A DNA stretch of 47,441 nucleotides from positions 1 to 47,441 of the forward strand of contig NZ_BDBR01000063.1 in the NCBI RefSeq assembly GCF_001613085.1, in the 5' to 3' direction. This document shows, piece after piece, positions 15,512 through 26,110 of this stretch. The notes below the pieces were generated by a model, which ran no database searches, was not told the DNA's origin, and worked only from the letters and a program-made list of their open reading frames with translations. Both the position numbers and the translations under genes were made by a program. This stretch comes from Nocardia salmonicida NBRC 13393 (GTDB lineage Bacteria; Actinomycetota; Actinomycetes; Mycobacteriales; Mycobacteriaceae). Each line of letters begins with the position of its first letter. The first letter of the stretch is position 1.

Positions 15512-16426
15512 CTAGCCCGAGGTGGTCAGTTCGACCAACGCGGGGAGGTCTTCGGGGGTCTTGAGGGCCAGATTGGGCGTGCCCTTCAGTTCCCGCTTGG
15601 CGATGCCGACCAGCGTGCCCGCGGGCGGCAACTCGACCACGGCCGAGACGGCCGCGGCGCGGATGGTCTCGTTGCACAGGTCCCAGCGCACGGGGCGAGT
15701 GACCTGAGCGGCGAGCTTTTCGATCGCGTCGGCGCCCGAGGCGACCGGTTGTCCGTCGAAGTTCGACAGCAGCGTCCGGATCGGGTCGCTAGGCGAGATC
15801 TGGGCGATGGCATCGGCGACAGCTTCCTGTGCCGGAGCCATGAAGACAGTGTGGAACGCACCGGCGACGGGCAACGCGCGGACCCGTGCCTTCTCCGGCG
15901 GGTTCGCGGCGAGCTCCGCCAGAGCTTCCAGGCGGCCCGCTGCCACGATCTGGCCTACCGCGTTGCGGTTGGCCGGGACGAGATCGAGTTCGGCGAGCCG
16001 TGCGAGCACGGTGGCTTCGTCACCACCGAGCACCGCGGACATACCGGTCGGCTCCAGCGCACAGGCCTTGGCCATCTCCCGGCCGCGGATGGCGGCGAGG
16101 GCGACTGCCTCGTCGGCGGTGATGACACCGGCGACAGCGGCCGCGGCGAATTCACCGACTGAGTGTCCCGCGACGACTGTATCCGCCGGAATCGACCCGG
16201 GGGCGATTTCGGCGAACGCGAGCAGTGCGGCGGCGACCACGAGCGGCTGCGTCACCGCGGTGTCGACGATCTCCTCGGCCGTCGCGGTGGTGCCGAGACG
16301 GACCAGGTCGAGGCCTGCGGCCTTCGACCAGAGCTCGAGGCGATCAGTCGCACCGGGAAGTGCGAGCCACGGCGTGAGCATGCCGGGTGTCTGGGACCCC
16401 TGTCCAGGGGTAAGCAACGCGATCAC
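15512..16426 (-). CDS. fabD: malonyl-CoA:ACP transacylase FabD
   Basis: Loads malonate from CoA onto AcpM. The enzyme has 304 residues, with the N-terminal GQGSQTPGM, nucleophile Ser89 in GHSVGE, Arg114 in IRGREM for carboxylate binding, and His192 in AGAFHT as the catalytic base. The start is a GTG close to a G-rich stretch, without a clear spaced Shine-Dalgarno sequence. First gene of the fabD-acpM-kasA-accD6 operon. The 127-bp region upstream holds the probable operon promoter and a palindrome at 16492-16512. Confidence 0.93.
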   Translation of the reverse strand: MIALLTPGQGSQTPGMLTPWLALPGATDRLELWSKAAGLDLVRLGTTATAEEIVDTAVTQPLVVAAALLAFAEIAPGSIPADTVVAGHSVGEFAAAAVAGVITADEAVALAAIRGREMAKACALEPTGMSAVLGGDEATVLARLAELDLVPANRNAVGQIVAAGRLEALAELAANPPEKARVRALPVAGAFHTVFMAPAQEAVADAIAQISPSDPIRTLLSNFDGQPVASGADAIEKLAAQVTRPVRWDLCNETIRAAAVSAVVELPPAGTLVGIAKRELKGTPNLALKTPEDLPALVELTTSG

Positions 16427-16491
16427 CCCCTAAGACAACACTGTGACCCCCACCGCATGAGATGTCGGCGCGAATGAAGGTTTCGGATCGC

Positions 16492-16512
16492 TTTTGTAGG
16501 GGTCCCACAAAA
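16492..16512. promoter_or_regulatory. near-palindrome upstream of fabD
   Basis: TTTTGT (16492-16497) and ACAAAA (16507-16512) flank a GGG...CCC core, giving a 21-bp imperfect palindrome 66 bp upstream of the fabD start. It is a candidate binding site for the PucR-type regulator encoded next to it, or for another FAS-II regulator. Confidence 0.45.
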
Positions 16513-16553
16513 TCCGAGGTGGGGTGTCGGGATCGACCGTTTCCCCGATCCCG

Positions 16554-17885
16554 TTACAGGGGGTCCTTGGCCATTGGGATGGGTGGGGTTTCTGTGACTG
16601 AGGGTGACGATTCGTTATGCGTTCGTGTCAAACGGCCCACTGTTGCTGCAATTCGGAGCACATACGCGTCCCGGGGATTCATCGGATCCCGGCCGGTGAC
16701 TTCGCCGATTCGCTTGAGTCGGTACCGGACGGTATTTGGATGGACGTACAGCTGCCGAGCGCAAGTTTCTACTGCTCCGCCACAATCCAGGTACGCGTCG
16801 AGTGTGTCGGATAACGAAGATCCGGCAGCGGCCAACGGGAGCACAAGATACTCGTTCAACGCCTCTATCGCAGCTCTATCGCCCAGCAACGCGCGTTCGG
16901 GCAACAACTCCGTGGCGTGAACGGGCCTTGGCGCCCCGCGCCAGCCGACAACGGCCTCCATTCCCGCCAATGCCTCGATCGCCGACGCGTGCGCGGCGCC
17001 GAGGGTGCGCATCGTGGGGCCGATCACCACCGGACCGTCGGAGAACACCTCGGCCAGCAGATCGGTGAGGAACGGCGAGCCGATGCCCGACTCCCCCAGG
17101 TGCCCGCTGACCACCATCACCAGCCGCGCGCCCTGCACCACCGCCAGCGCGGCCCTGCCGTGTTTGGTCGCGATGGTGTGCACGGCGCCGACCGTCGACA
17201 CGCCCTGGTCCAGCGGCGGTGTGCCGACCAGCACCGTGGCGGGCGCGGTGGCGTCCCAGTTCAACGTGGCGGCCCGCGAAAGCATGTCCGGACCGGTGTC
17301 GCCCCGGACCACCGCGTCGACCACCAGGGCCTCCAGGCGGGTATCCCAGGCGCCGCGCGACTCGGCGGCGCTGGCGTACACCGAGGCGGCCGCGAAGCCG
17401 AGCTCACGCCCGTATCGCAGCACCGCCTCGGTGAGCGCCACCAGCTGACGATCGTTGCGCGCCAGCGCGGGCAGCCACTGTTCGAAGAAGTCCATGGCCA
17501 CCCGCACCATGTCCACGGTCTGGCGCAGCGTGAGCCGCCGCGCCAGATCCTGCGGAATCACCTGGAACGCGTCCAGGCTGAAGCGGATATCGGAATCGGG
17601 ATCCTGCAACCACTCCAGGAAGTTCACGACCGCCGTCTGCACCAGCATCTGCACGCCCGCTCGCTGCGCGGCGTCCAGATCGGCGAAGAACGGCAGCCGA
17701 TCCTGCATCGACCCCACCGCCTCGGTGGACAGCCGGCCCGAGAACTGCTTGACCCGCTTGAGCAGCGTGTCGGGCAGCGGATCACGGGTCTGCCGGTTCG
17801 GGGACAGAGCCCCCGTCGGCAGATAGACCTCGTGTTCGCTGGTGCCCTCGGTGATCCGACGGGGCCGCGGCGGTTTGCGCTCCAC
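16554..17885 (-). CDS. PucR/CdaR-type regulator of fatty acid synthesis (FasR-like)
   Basis: Transcriptional regulator of 443 residues. The central part (about 170-330) resembles the PucR GGDEF-like domain. The C-terminal helix-turn-helix (about 365-425) reads YLDCGGAVETCARQLYVHPNTVRYRLKRIGEVTGRDP, typical of HTH_30 proteins. The position between aceE and fabD matches M. tuberculosis Rv2242 and the Streptomyces FasR gene, which activates the neighbouring fab operon. By analogy it is a candidate FAS-II activator. The GTG at 17885, 14 bp after the aceE stop, is the likely start; GACTAT 6 nt before it could be a leaderless -10. Confidence 0.85.
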   Translation of the reverse strand: MERKPPRPRRITEGTSEHEVYLPTGALSPNRQTRDPLPDTLLKRVKQFSGRLSTEAVGSMQDRLPFFADLDAAQRAGVQMLVQTAVVNFLEWLQDPDSDIRFSLDAFQVIPQDLARRLTLRQTVDMVRVAMDFFEQWLPALARNDRQLVALTEAVLRYGRELGFAAASVYASAAESRGAWDTRLEALVVDAVVRGDTGPDMLSRAATLNWDATAPATVLVGTPPLDQGVSTVGAVHTIATKHGRAALAVVQGARLVMVVSGHLGESGIGSPFLTDLLAEVFSDGPVVIGPTMRTLGAAHASAIEALAGMEAVVGWRGAPRPVHATELLPERALLGDRAAIEALNEYLVLPLAAAGSSLSDTLDAYLDCGGAVETCARQLYVHPNTVRYRLKRIGEVTGRDPMNPRDAYVLRIAATVGRLTRTHNESSPSVTETPPIPMAKDPL

Positions 17886-17899
17886 AGTCCAATAGTCCG

Positions 17900-20782
<2,883 letters not shown>

Positions 20783-20996
20783 ATCTGCTCCTCGTGATGG
20801 GGGCTGAACTGCTTGGTCGGCGTCGCTGTCCCCGGGCCTGCCCGCTTGGTGTGCGGACCACCCGTTACGAAAGGTTCGGGTGCACCCCCATCCTTACCGA
20901 AACGGCTGCCCAGGTCATCACCTGAGCGGGAATACCATTAGGTAGGTTCTGCGGGGAATACGAGTCGCGCAGGTGAGTGAGAGGGAACGCCGAACG

Positions 20997-21545
20997 ATGA
21001 GGGTGCTGCACGCGCGTCGGCTGGGGCTGATCTGCGCCTTTGTCGCCGTGACCGCGGGGTCGGTGATAGCCGGTTGTGCCGAACAGATCCCCGGCACACC
21101 GACGACCGACGCGGCCGAAGTGGCCGCCTACAAAACCGCGGCCGCCGCGTCGTCCTCGGCAGCCGCGTCCTCGCGCGCCGCGGCGGCGCGAGAGCGGGCG
21201 ATCACCGACAACTGTGGGCAGTTCGCCACCACCACCGGCGCCGGCGTCACCGCCTACAACGACTTCGTCTCCGCGCACGACGCCAACGCCCCCGACTACG
21301 CCGTCAAGCGCGAGTCCGCGGCTACCACCCTCGACAACGCGGCGACCAAGGTCGAGTCGGGCATCGTCACCGCGGCGGGCGCGTTGCCGACCGAATTGGC
21401 CGACAAGTTCACCGCCTACGTCGTCGCGGCGCGCGAGCTGGCCGTGCAGACCAGAAAGATGACCTACAACTCACCTGTCGGCAAGCTCAACGAGGCCAGT
21501 CGCGCCATCAACCAGGCACGAACCGCAGTCCACGACGCCTGTTGA
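20997..21545 (+). CDS. small exported lipoprotein (Rv2240c-like position)
   Basis: Predicted lipoprotein of 182 residues. A basic N-terminus and hydrophobic segment lead to Cys27 in the context VIAGC, a plausible lipobox. The mature part begins with an Ala/Ser-rich coiled segment and is mostly helical, ending INQARTAVHDAC with a terminal cysteine. The ATG at 20997 is preferred over the GTG at 20973 because GAGAGGGA lies about 10 nt upstream. Its place between divergent aceE and the DUF3052 gene matches M. tuberculosis Rv2240c. Function is unknown. Confidence 0.78.
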   Translation: MRVLHARRLGLICAFVAVTAGSVIAGCAEQIPGTPTTDAAEVAAYKTAAAASSSAAASSRAAAARERAITDNCGQFATTTGAGVTAYNDFVSAHDANAPDYAVKRESAATTLDNAATKVESGIVTAAGALPTELADKFTAYVVAARELAVQTRKMTYNSPVGKLNEASRAINQARTAVHDAC

Positions 21546-21672
21546 GACGGCCGATTTTGCCCTGCCGACACGCGGCATACGGTCCCAATTCATCCGATCA
21601 GCTTGCGCTGCGGCCGATAACCATGTTCGCTTGCACCTATCTTACTGTCGGAAGTTTAGGGAGGACACCACC

Positions 21673-22095
21673 GTGGTCGCCGCGGCGGACGCGCAGAACT
21701 ACGCTCAGAAGCTTGGCATTTCTCACGGCTTGGTTGTTCAGGAATTGGGCTGGGACGAGGACACCGACGACGCATTGCGCGCCGAGATCGAGGAGGTCAG
21801 CGGCGGCGAAATGGTCGACGAAGACTCCGATGAGGTCGTCGACGCCGTCCTGCTGTGGTGGCGAGAAGGTGACGGCGATCTGGCCGACGAGCTGATGGAT
21901 GCCATCAGCCCGCTGGCAGATGAAGGCTTCATCTGGGTCCTCACCCCCAAAACCGGTCAACAAGGCCATGTCGATCCGAGCGAGATCGCCGAAGCCGCAC
22001 CCACGGCCGGCCTGACCCAGACATCGACCATCAGCCTCGGCAGTTGGACGGCCTCACGGCTCGTTCAGCCGAAGGCACCGTCCAAACAGCGCTGA
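21673..22095 (+). CDS. DUF3052 family protein
   Basis: Acidic cytosolic protein of 140 residues belonging to the conserved actinobacterial DUF3052 family (M. tuberculosis Rv2239c at the same place). Recognisable stretches are NYAQKLGISHGLVVQELGWDED near the N-terminus, VVDAVLLWWREGDGDLADELMDA in the middle and a GFIWVLTPKTGQQGHVDPSEIAEAAPTAGL region. The function of the family is not known to me. The GTG at 21673 has GGGAGG 9 nt upstream. It lies just before ahpE. Confidence 0.87.
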   Translation: MVAAADAQNYAQKLGISHGLVVQELGWDEDTDDALRAEIEEVSGGEMVDEDSDEVVDAVLLWWREGDGDLADELMDAISPLADEGFIWVLTPKTGQQGHVDPSEIAEAAPTAGLTQTSTISLGSWTASRLVQPKAPSKQR

Positions 22096-22121
22096 ATCCG
22101 CCGTTCGCTAGGGTCTCAGTT

Positions 22122-22135
22122 GGGCTCGCGAGCCC
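22122..22135. promoter_or_regulatory. 14-bp palindrome upstream of ahpE
   Basis: GGGCTCGCGAGCCC is a perfect palindrome between the DUF3052 stop and the ahpE start, just after a TAGGGT hexamer at about 22109. It could be a short terminator for the DUF3052 gene or an operator for ahpE. Confidence 0.4.
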
Positions 22136-22168
22136 GGCTGGGACCCGACACGACGGAGGATTCGTAGT

Positions 22169-22633
22169 ATGCCGCTAGAGGTTGGCACTCTCGCGCCGGA
22201 TTTCACGCTCAAGGACCAGAACAACCAGCCCGTCACCCTGTCGGACTATCGCGGCAAGAAGAACGTGCTGCTGGTGTTCTATCCACTCGCTTTCACCGGC
22301 ATCTGCCAGGGCGAGCTGTGCAAGGTCCGGGACGAGCTGCCCAAGTTCCAGAACGACGACGCCGAGATCATCGCGATCTCCGTCGGCCCTCCACCCACCC
22401 ATAAGATCTGGGCCGCGGAACAGGGCTACCTGTTCCCCCTGCTGTCGGACTTCTGGCCGCACGGCGCCGTCACCCAGTCCTACGACGTCTTCAACGAGAA
22501 ATCCGGCTACCCCAACCGCGGAACCTTCGTTGTCGACAAGTCCGGCTACATCACTTTCGCGGAGATGAACGGTCCCGGACAAGCCCGTGACCAGGCGGCT
22601 TGGGAGAAAGCCCTCGCCGCGCTAGATTCATAA
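22169..22633 (+). CDS. ahpE: peroxiredoxin AhpE
   Basis: Cytosolic thiol peroxidase of 154 residues that reduces hydroperoxides and peroxynitrite. The peroxidatic cysteine is Cys46 in PLAFTGIC (P39, T43, C46), with a further Cys51 five residues on. The peroxiredoxin arginine is likely in the GYPNRGTFVVD segment near 117. M. tuberculosis AhpE is a 1-Cys type enzyme; Cys51 could act in resolution, which is inference. The Shine-Dalgarno sequence is GGAGG about 10 nt upstream. The last codons and stop lie inside a 113-bp segment repeated at 42957. Confidence 0.95.
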   Translation: MPLEVGTLAPDFTLKDQNNQPVTLSDYRGKKNVLLVFYPLAFTGICQGELCKVRDELPKFQNDDAEIIAISVGPPPTHKIWAAEQGYLFPLLSDFWPHGAVTQSYDVFNEKSGYPNRGTFVVDKSGYITFAEMNGPGQARDQAAWEKALAALDS

Positions 22634-22638
22634 CCCGA

Positions 22639-22662
22639 CACCGCCGGTACTCCCCGGCGGTG
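22639..22662 (+). terminator. ahpE terminator hairpin
   Basis: CACCGCCGG and CCGGCGGTG form a 9-bp stem with a 6-nt loop, 6 bp after the ahpE stop. The same hairpin is present at 42970-42993 in the second repeat copy. Confidence 0.7.
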
Positions 22663-22665
22663 CCA

Positions 22666-22737
22666 GGGCGTATAGCTCAGCGGTAGAGCACTGGTTTTAC
22701 ACACCAGCGGTCGGGGGTTCGATCCCCTCTGCGCCCA
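22666..22737 (+). tRNA. tRNA-Val (anticodon TAC)
   Basis: A complete 72-nt cloverleaf. The acceptor GGGCGTA pairs with TGCGCCC (one G-T pair), the D-arm contains AGCTCAGCGGTAGAGC, the anticodon stem CTGGT/ACCAG holds loop TTTACAC (anticodon TAC, reading GTA and related Val codons), and the T-arm is GGGGGTTCGATCCCC. CCA is not encoded. The 3' 46 bases recur downstream, marking the gene as an integration site. Confidence 0.97.
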
Positions 22738-22877
22738 CATATCAAGTTGCAGGTAGAAGTCCTGCAGGAGCGGTGCAACTGCCAACCGCGCTTGCACACA
22801 TGGCAGGCAGGATCGGCGCGCAATATGGGCTGCGCGTCGCGGTCGGTGACACGTTGGCCGACCTCGCCGAACCGTAA

Positions 22878-24776
22878 CTACTTCCCGCGTCCGAGTCCCT
22901 TCTCGATCCCCTTCGACAGCCCGGGTGCTTCGCGTGCCCGTGACTTCACCTCGGGATGCAATTCCCGTTGTAGCGCTCGCTCGCGCTCCAACTCCAATCG
23001 CTTCTGCTCCAACTCTTCCCGCGACCGTGCCACAGCAGACGCGGACATCCCTCGGTCCGTCGCCTGTCGCACGTACACCAGGTTCAGGTCTACGCCCTTG
23101 TCGACCATCTGAATTTGCTTAGCGAGCGCCACCTCTGGGCTGTGCTTGTCTACCCACCGGGGACCGTCACCGACCTCGACCACGAGAGCATGAGCTTTGT
23201 CGTCCGCCCGTGCCATTCCCCGCGCTATGGCGTCGACCACCCGCGGGTCGATACCTCTCTCAGCCAGACGCTTCGCGTCCAATCGCAGAATGCTTGCCAG
23301 TTCCGGGGCCCGTTCCTCACGGGCCTTGTCTTCTAGCCGGTCCACCCCGCGAGGCTTGCCCTGCTCCAGCGCAGCCCGCTCCAGGGCTTTGTTGTGCGCG
23401 TCGACGATCCGGGCCATCAGCTCCCGGTTCTCCCGCTCACGCACCTCCCGCAACTGTGCCTCCCGCACCTGGGCCTGCTCGCGGGCTTCACGCTCGCGAA
23501 CTGTCTGCTCCGCGGCCATCACATGCTCGACCGTGATTGCCTTTCCAGTTGCCTCCCGCTGTTGGGCCAGTACGAGTTCCGCGACCTCCCGGTGCATCGC
23601 CGTCGGCAACGCCAACCCTGCCAGCGCCTCCCGCTCCAGCGCCTCTCGCGCCTTGCCCTCGCGTTGCTGCACGAGGTGCGCCGCCATCCCGGACATCGCA
23701 CGAGCGATCTCCGGATCAACCCCCGGCAACTCCAGTTGCTTCGCCGGGGCCTTGGTCGGCACCTGCGCACGCGCCACGTTCACCGCGGACAGGACGACCT
23801 CGCGATCCACACGTTCCAGCTGCGCCACCAAGCCCTGGTGTCGGGCCTCCCGCTGCTGGGCCTGGACCTGCTCGACGATCTGAGACTCTTTCAACCGCAG
23901 GTGAGCGGCTTCGCGGGCGATCTTGTCGCGCTCCTGGGTGATCCGGCCATCGACCTCCAGCAGATTCGCCAGCTCCAACCGGGACGCGACCAACACGCCC
24001 GAACCGATCGGTTGCCCGCGCTCCTTCGCCATCGTGATTTCGTGGGCGAACTTCTCCAACGCGCGCGGCGCGGTCTCCAGTGCGGGCGATTCCCTGACCT
24101 TCTCGATCAGATGTCCCAGTCGTTCCACAGCTTTCGCGTGCGCGATGGGGCGGCCCGCGTCGATGTACCGCCGAAACTCGCTCTCCGACAGCTCGATCAC
24201 CTTGAACCTGTCGGGGTAGTCCGCCGCCAGCTTGCGCGCTTCCCGCATCACTTCCGGGGCCGGTGGGCGCGCGGCACGAACGATGTACTCGGAAACATCG
24301 CGGGTCGTACCGCTGCTGAGTAGTGCGCGTTCCTTCGCCAGTTGTTCCTGCCCTTTGGCGATGGTGATCCCACCGGCCTTGTATTCGGTGGTGTTGGTGA
24401 CGATTTCACGACCGGCCTGCTTCACGACCTGCGCGGCGTCGTGTTGTCGGGCAGTATGCCCGGGGACCGGCTGTCGATACTCTTGCTGCCACCCCTTTTC
24501 CGGGGTGCGGTCGTGGAGGCGCTGGTGGCCGTAGGCCAGCATGTCGTGCAGCGTCTTCGCGTCGCCCCACAACTCGACCGCCCGTTCCCACGATGCCGGG
24601 CTGCGGATGTGTTCGAGCTGCTTGGAGGTAAGCGAGACCTGCGTGGCCGCTTCGGCGATCTTTGCCAGCACATACGCCTGGTGCCCGCGGTCACCTGCTT
24701 CGGTGAGCCCCCGGTCCGTGCGAGGAACGATGTCGCCGCGAGGCAGCTCGGGCGGCTCGGGGGTAGGGCCGGTCAC
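22878..24776 (-). CDS. large Ala/Glu/Arg-rich helical protein of the element
   Basis: A 632-residue protein rich in Ala, Glu, Arg and Gln, with long stretches likely to form coiled coils (about 250-320 and 390-480, REREAREQAQVREAQLREVR-type runs) and a basic C-terminus ending GIEKGLGRGK. No signal peptide, membrane segment, Walker motif or relaxase histidine triad is visible. Proteins of this look occur on actinobacterial integrative elements, often near mobilisation genes, but I cannot assign a function. The start is a GTG with only a weak G-rich ribosome site, 18 bp after the previous gene, so it is probably the last gene of the minus-strand operon. Confidence 0.75.
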   Translation of the reverse strand: MTGPTPEPPELPRGDIVPRTDRGLTEAGDRGHQAYVLAKIAEAATQVSLTSKQLEHIRSPASWERAVELWGDAKTLHDMLAYGHQRLHDRTPEKGWQQEYRQPVPGHTARQHDAAQVVKQAGREIVTNTTEYKAGGITIAKGQEQLAKERALLSSGTTRDVSEYIVRAARPPAPEVMREARKLAADYPDRFKVIELSESEFRRYIDAGRPIAHAKAVERLGHLIEKVRESPALETAPRALEKFAHEITMAKERGQPIGSGVLVASRLELANLLEVDGRITQERDKIAREAAHLRLKESQIVEQVQAQQREARHQGLVAQLERVDREVVLSAVNVARAQVPTKAPAKQLELPGVDPEIARAMSGMAAHLVQQREGKAREALEREALAGLALPTAMHREVAELVLAQQREATGKAITVEHVMAAEQTVREREAREQAQVREAQLREVRERENRELMARIVDAHNKALERAALEQGKPRGVDRLEDKAREERAPELASILRLDAKRLAERGIDPRVVDAIARGMARADDKAHALVVEVGDGPRWVDKHSPEVALAKQIQMVDKGVDLNLVYVRQATDRGMSASAVARSREELEQKRLELERERALQRELHPEVKSRAREAPGLSKGIEKGLGRGK

Positions 24777-24794
24777 AGGCCCGCCCCAGCAGGG

Positions 24795-25280
24795 TTACCG
24801 GTAGACGGGTGTCTCCCAGGTGACGAGCGCGTCCAGCTGCCGCGCCAGGGTGTCCGGTTCCCTGCCGAAAATAACTCGGCGGATCGACTCGGCTGGGTCG
24901 ATGTACACCCCGACGCCGGGGAATTCGAGAGCTGCGCCGATCGGGTTGCCTGCGAGGATTTGCAACCACACCCATTTCCCGGCGCCGATGGCGCGCAGGT
25001 AGATATGGCCGATGGCGCGGGCAGCGAGGTCGAGATACGCCATCTCGTCGTCAGTGACCGTCTCGCCGGGGTCCGGGAACCGTGCCAGGGCTGCGTCCTC
25101 GATCGCTGCCAATCCTGCCGGTGTCCAGGGGTCGTCCAGGTCGGCGAGGTCGGGCACCAGGGTGACAAGCTGGGCGAGGTCATCGGCCTCGGCGGCAAGC
25201 CACGCCCGGAACTCGGGCGACCGCTGCTGTCGGTCGTGACGTTTGCGTTCCAGCGCGGTATACGGCTGATCGTCGCCCAT
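24795..25280 (-). CDS. hypothetical element protein, 161 aa
   Basis: Unrecognised acidic protein of 161 residues. It begins MGDDQPYTALERKRHDRQQRSPEF and contains DPAESIRRVIFGREPDTLARQLDALVTWETPVYR at the C-terminus. No membrane segment is visible; predicted to be soluble. GGAAGG lies 9 nt before the ATG. Middle gene of the minus-strand run in the tRNA-bounded element. Confidence 0.7.
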   Translation of the reverse strand: MGDDQPYTALERKRHDRQQRSPEFRAWLAAEADDLAQLVTLVPDLADLDDPWTPAGLAAIEDAALARFPDPGETVTDDEMAYLDLAARAIGHIYLRAIGAGKWVWLQILAGNPIGAALEFPGVGVYIDPAESIRRVIFGREPDTLARQLDALVTWETPVYR

Positions 25281-25355
25281 GGGGTGCGCCCTTCCGGTGT
25301 GCTCGCGTCGAGTGTGATCCGGTCTGCGTGTTCAAGCGTAGCCATCGCGAACCGT

Positions 25356-25613
25356 TCAGTGTTCCGAGTCCCTGAGCTGAGCACCAGCCCAACGGCGGCA
25401 CTCGTCCAGGTGGACAGCCACGAACCGCGCCGGTTTGTCGCAGTCGCCGTCGCGGTCCTCGGTGACGCGCCAGAGCATGTTCCAGCGGTTGGCCCACATG
25501 CCGTTCGCGAGGACGATCGGCCCGGTCATGTCGTCGGGCGTGGCTGCGCCTATCGCGGCGGCTGTGTCGGCGTGCAGCGCAGACAGTTCGCGTGCCAGGT
25601 CTTCGTCATTCAC
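25356..25613 (-). CDS. small hypothetical element protein, 85 aa
   Basis: An 85-residue soluble protein starting at a GTG (VNDEDLARELSALHADTAAAI) that overlaps the stop of the upstream gene by 4 bp (GTGA), a layout typical of translational coupling. It ends FVAVHLDECRRWAGAQLRDSEH. It has no recognised domain. The overlap decides the start against a longer upstream ORF in the same frame. Confidence 0.65.
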   Translation of the reverse strand: MNDEDLARELSALHADTAAAIGAATPDDMTGPIVLANGMWANRWNMLWRVTEDRDGDCDKPARFVAVHLDECRRWAGAQLRDSEH

Positions 25614-25945
25614 GACGCCCGCGCCCTTCCAGGTTCGAGCTGGCCGGCCGATGGGCTCGGGGACATGATCCCCTTGTCCACCAACAGCGCGAACGCGCAT
25701 CGTTTCGCCGGGCACTCGTCGCGGTGGCATGGCCGATGCTGCCGCATCAGGATCCGCGCGTAGTCGACCGTGATCGGTCCGCGTGGTGCGGCATGGTTCA
25801 GGACCGGCGACGGGCGGCCCTCCGCTTCGTGCTCACTGCTGATTCGGTCGATGATTTCCTGCACCGTGACCGCGTTCGCCGCGGTGCGTGGCTCCGGTAC
25901 TCGCTGTTGCTCCGGCACCTGAATATCCCGCTCTAACCCCCACAT
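25610..25945 (-). CDS. small Cys-containing hypothetical element protein, 111 aa
   Basis: A 111-residue protein. The ATG at 25945 has a long purine-rich ribosome site (GGAGAGAGAAGG) 5 nt upstream. The conserved-looking core DYARILMRQHRPCHRDECPAKRCAFALLVDKG has three cysteines and a histidine that could bind a metal. First gene of the minus-strand operon of the element, divergent from the XRE regulator with 165 bp between starts. Function is unknown. Confidence 0.68.
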   Translation of the reverse strand: MWGLERDIQVPEQQRVPEPRTAANAVTVQEIIDRISSEHEAEGRPSPVLNHAAPRGPITVDYARILMRQHRPCHRDECPAKRCAFALLVDKGIMSPSPSAGQLEPGRARAS

Positions 25946-26048
25946 AACGGCCTTCTCTCTCCAGAGTTGGTGTGCCTCCGCCGCCGGGGGAATGAGGGCC
26001 ACCCGGCGGCGCGGCTGCAATCAGATTCGCTGCGCGCAAGGGCATCGA

Positions 26049-26081
26049 GGGACAGGAAAGGGACAGAGACAGAACGGGACA
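26049..26081. repeat. three GGGACA direct repeats in the divergent control region
   Basis: GGGACA occurs at 26049-26054, 26060-26065 and 26076-26081, between the divergent small-ORF operon and the XRE gene. They could be operator sites for the XRE regulator. Confidence 0.4.
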
Positions 26082-26098
26082 CGCGAGACGTATCGATC

Positions 26099-26104
26099 TA
26101 CCCT
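26099..26104 (+). promoter_or_regulatory. -10 element of a probable leaderless XRE transcript
   Basis: TACCCT lies 6 nt before the ATG at 26111 with no Shine-Dalgarno sequence between. Confidence 0.4.
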
Positions 26105-26110
26105 CGGACT

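Larger units (their letters stand above)
22626..22738. repeat. 113-bp direct repeat, left copy (ahpE tail, terminator, tRNA-Val)
   Basis: Identical over all 113 bases to 42957-43069. It covers the last two codons and stop of ahpE, the ahpE terminator and the whole tRNA-Val gene plus one base. Flanking bases differ on both sides. Confidence 0.97.

Noticed and set aside
13730..16162. Open frame of 810 codons on the plus strand
   Set aside because: It runs antisense to kasA, acpM and fabD. Its product is Arg/Asp/Gly-rich with no domain, as expected from the high-GC shadow of real genes.
22739..22877. Short frame ending in ADLAEP after tRNA copy 1, considered as an integrase or excisionase tail
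   Set aside because: It is only about 25-45 codons without a clear start or ribosome site and matches no recombinase motif.
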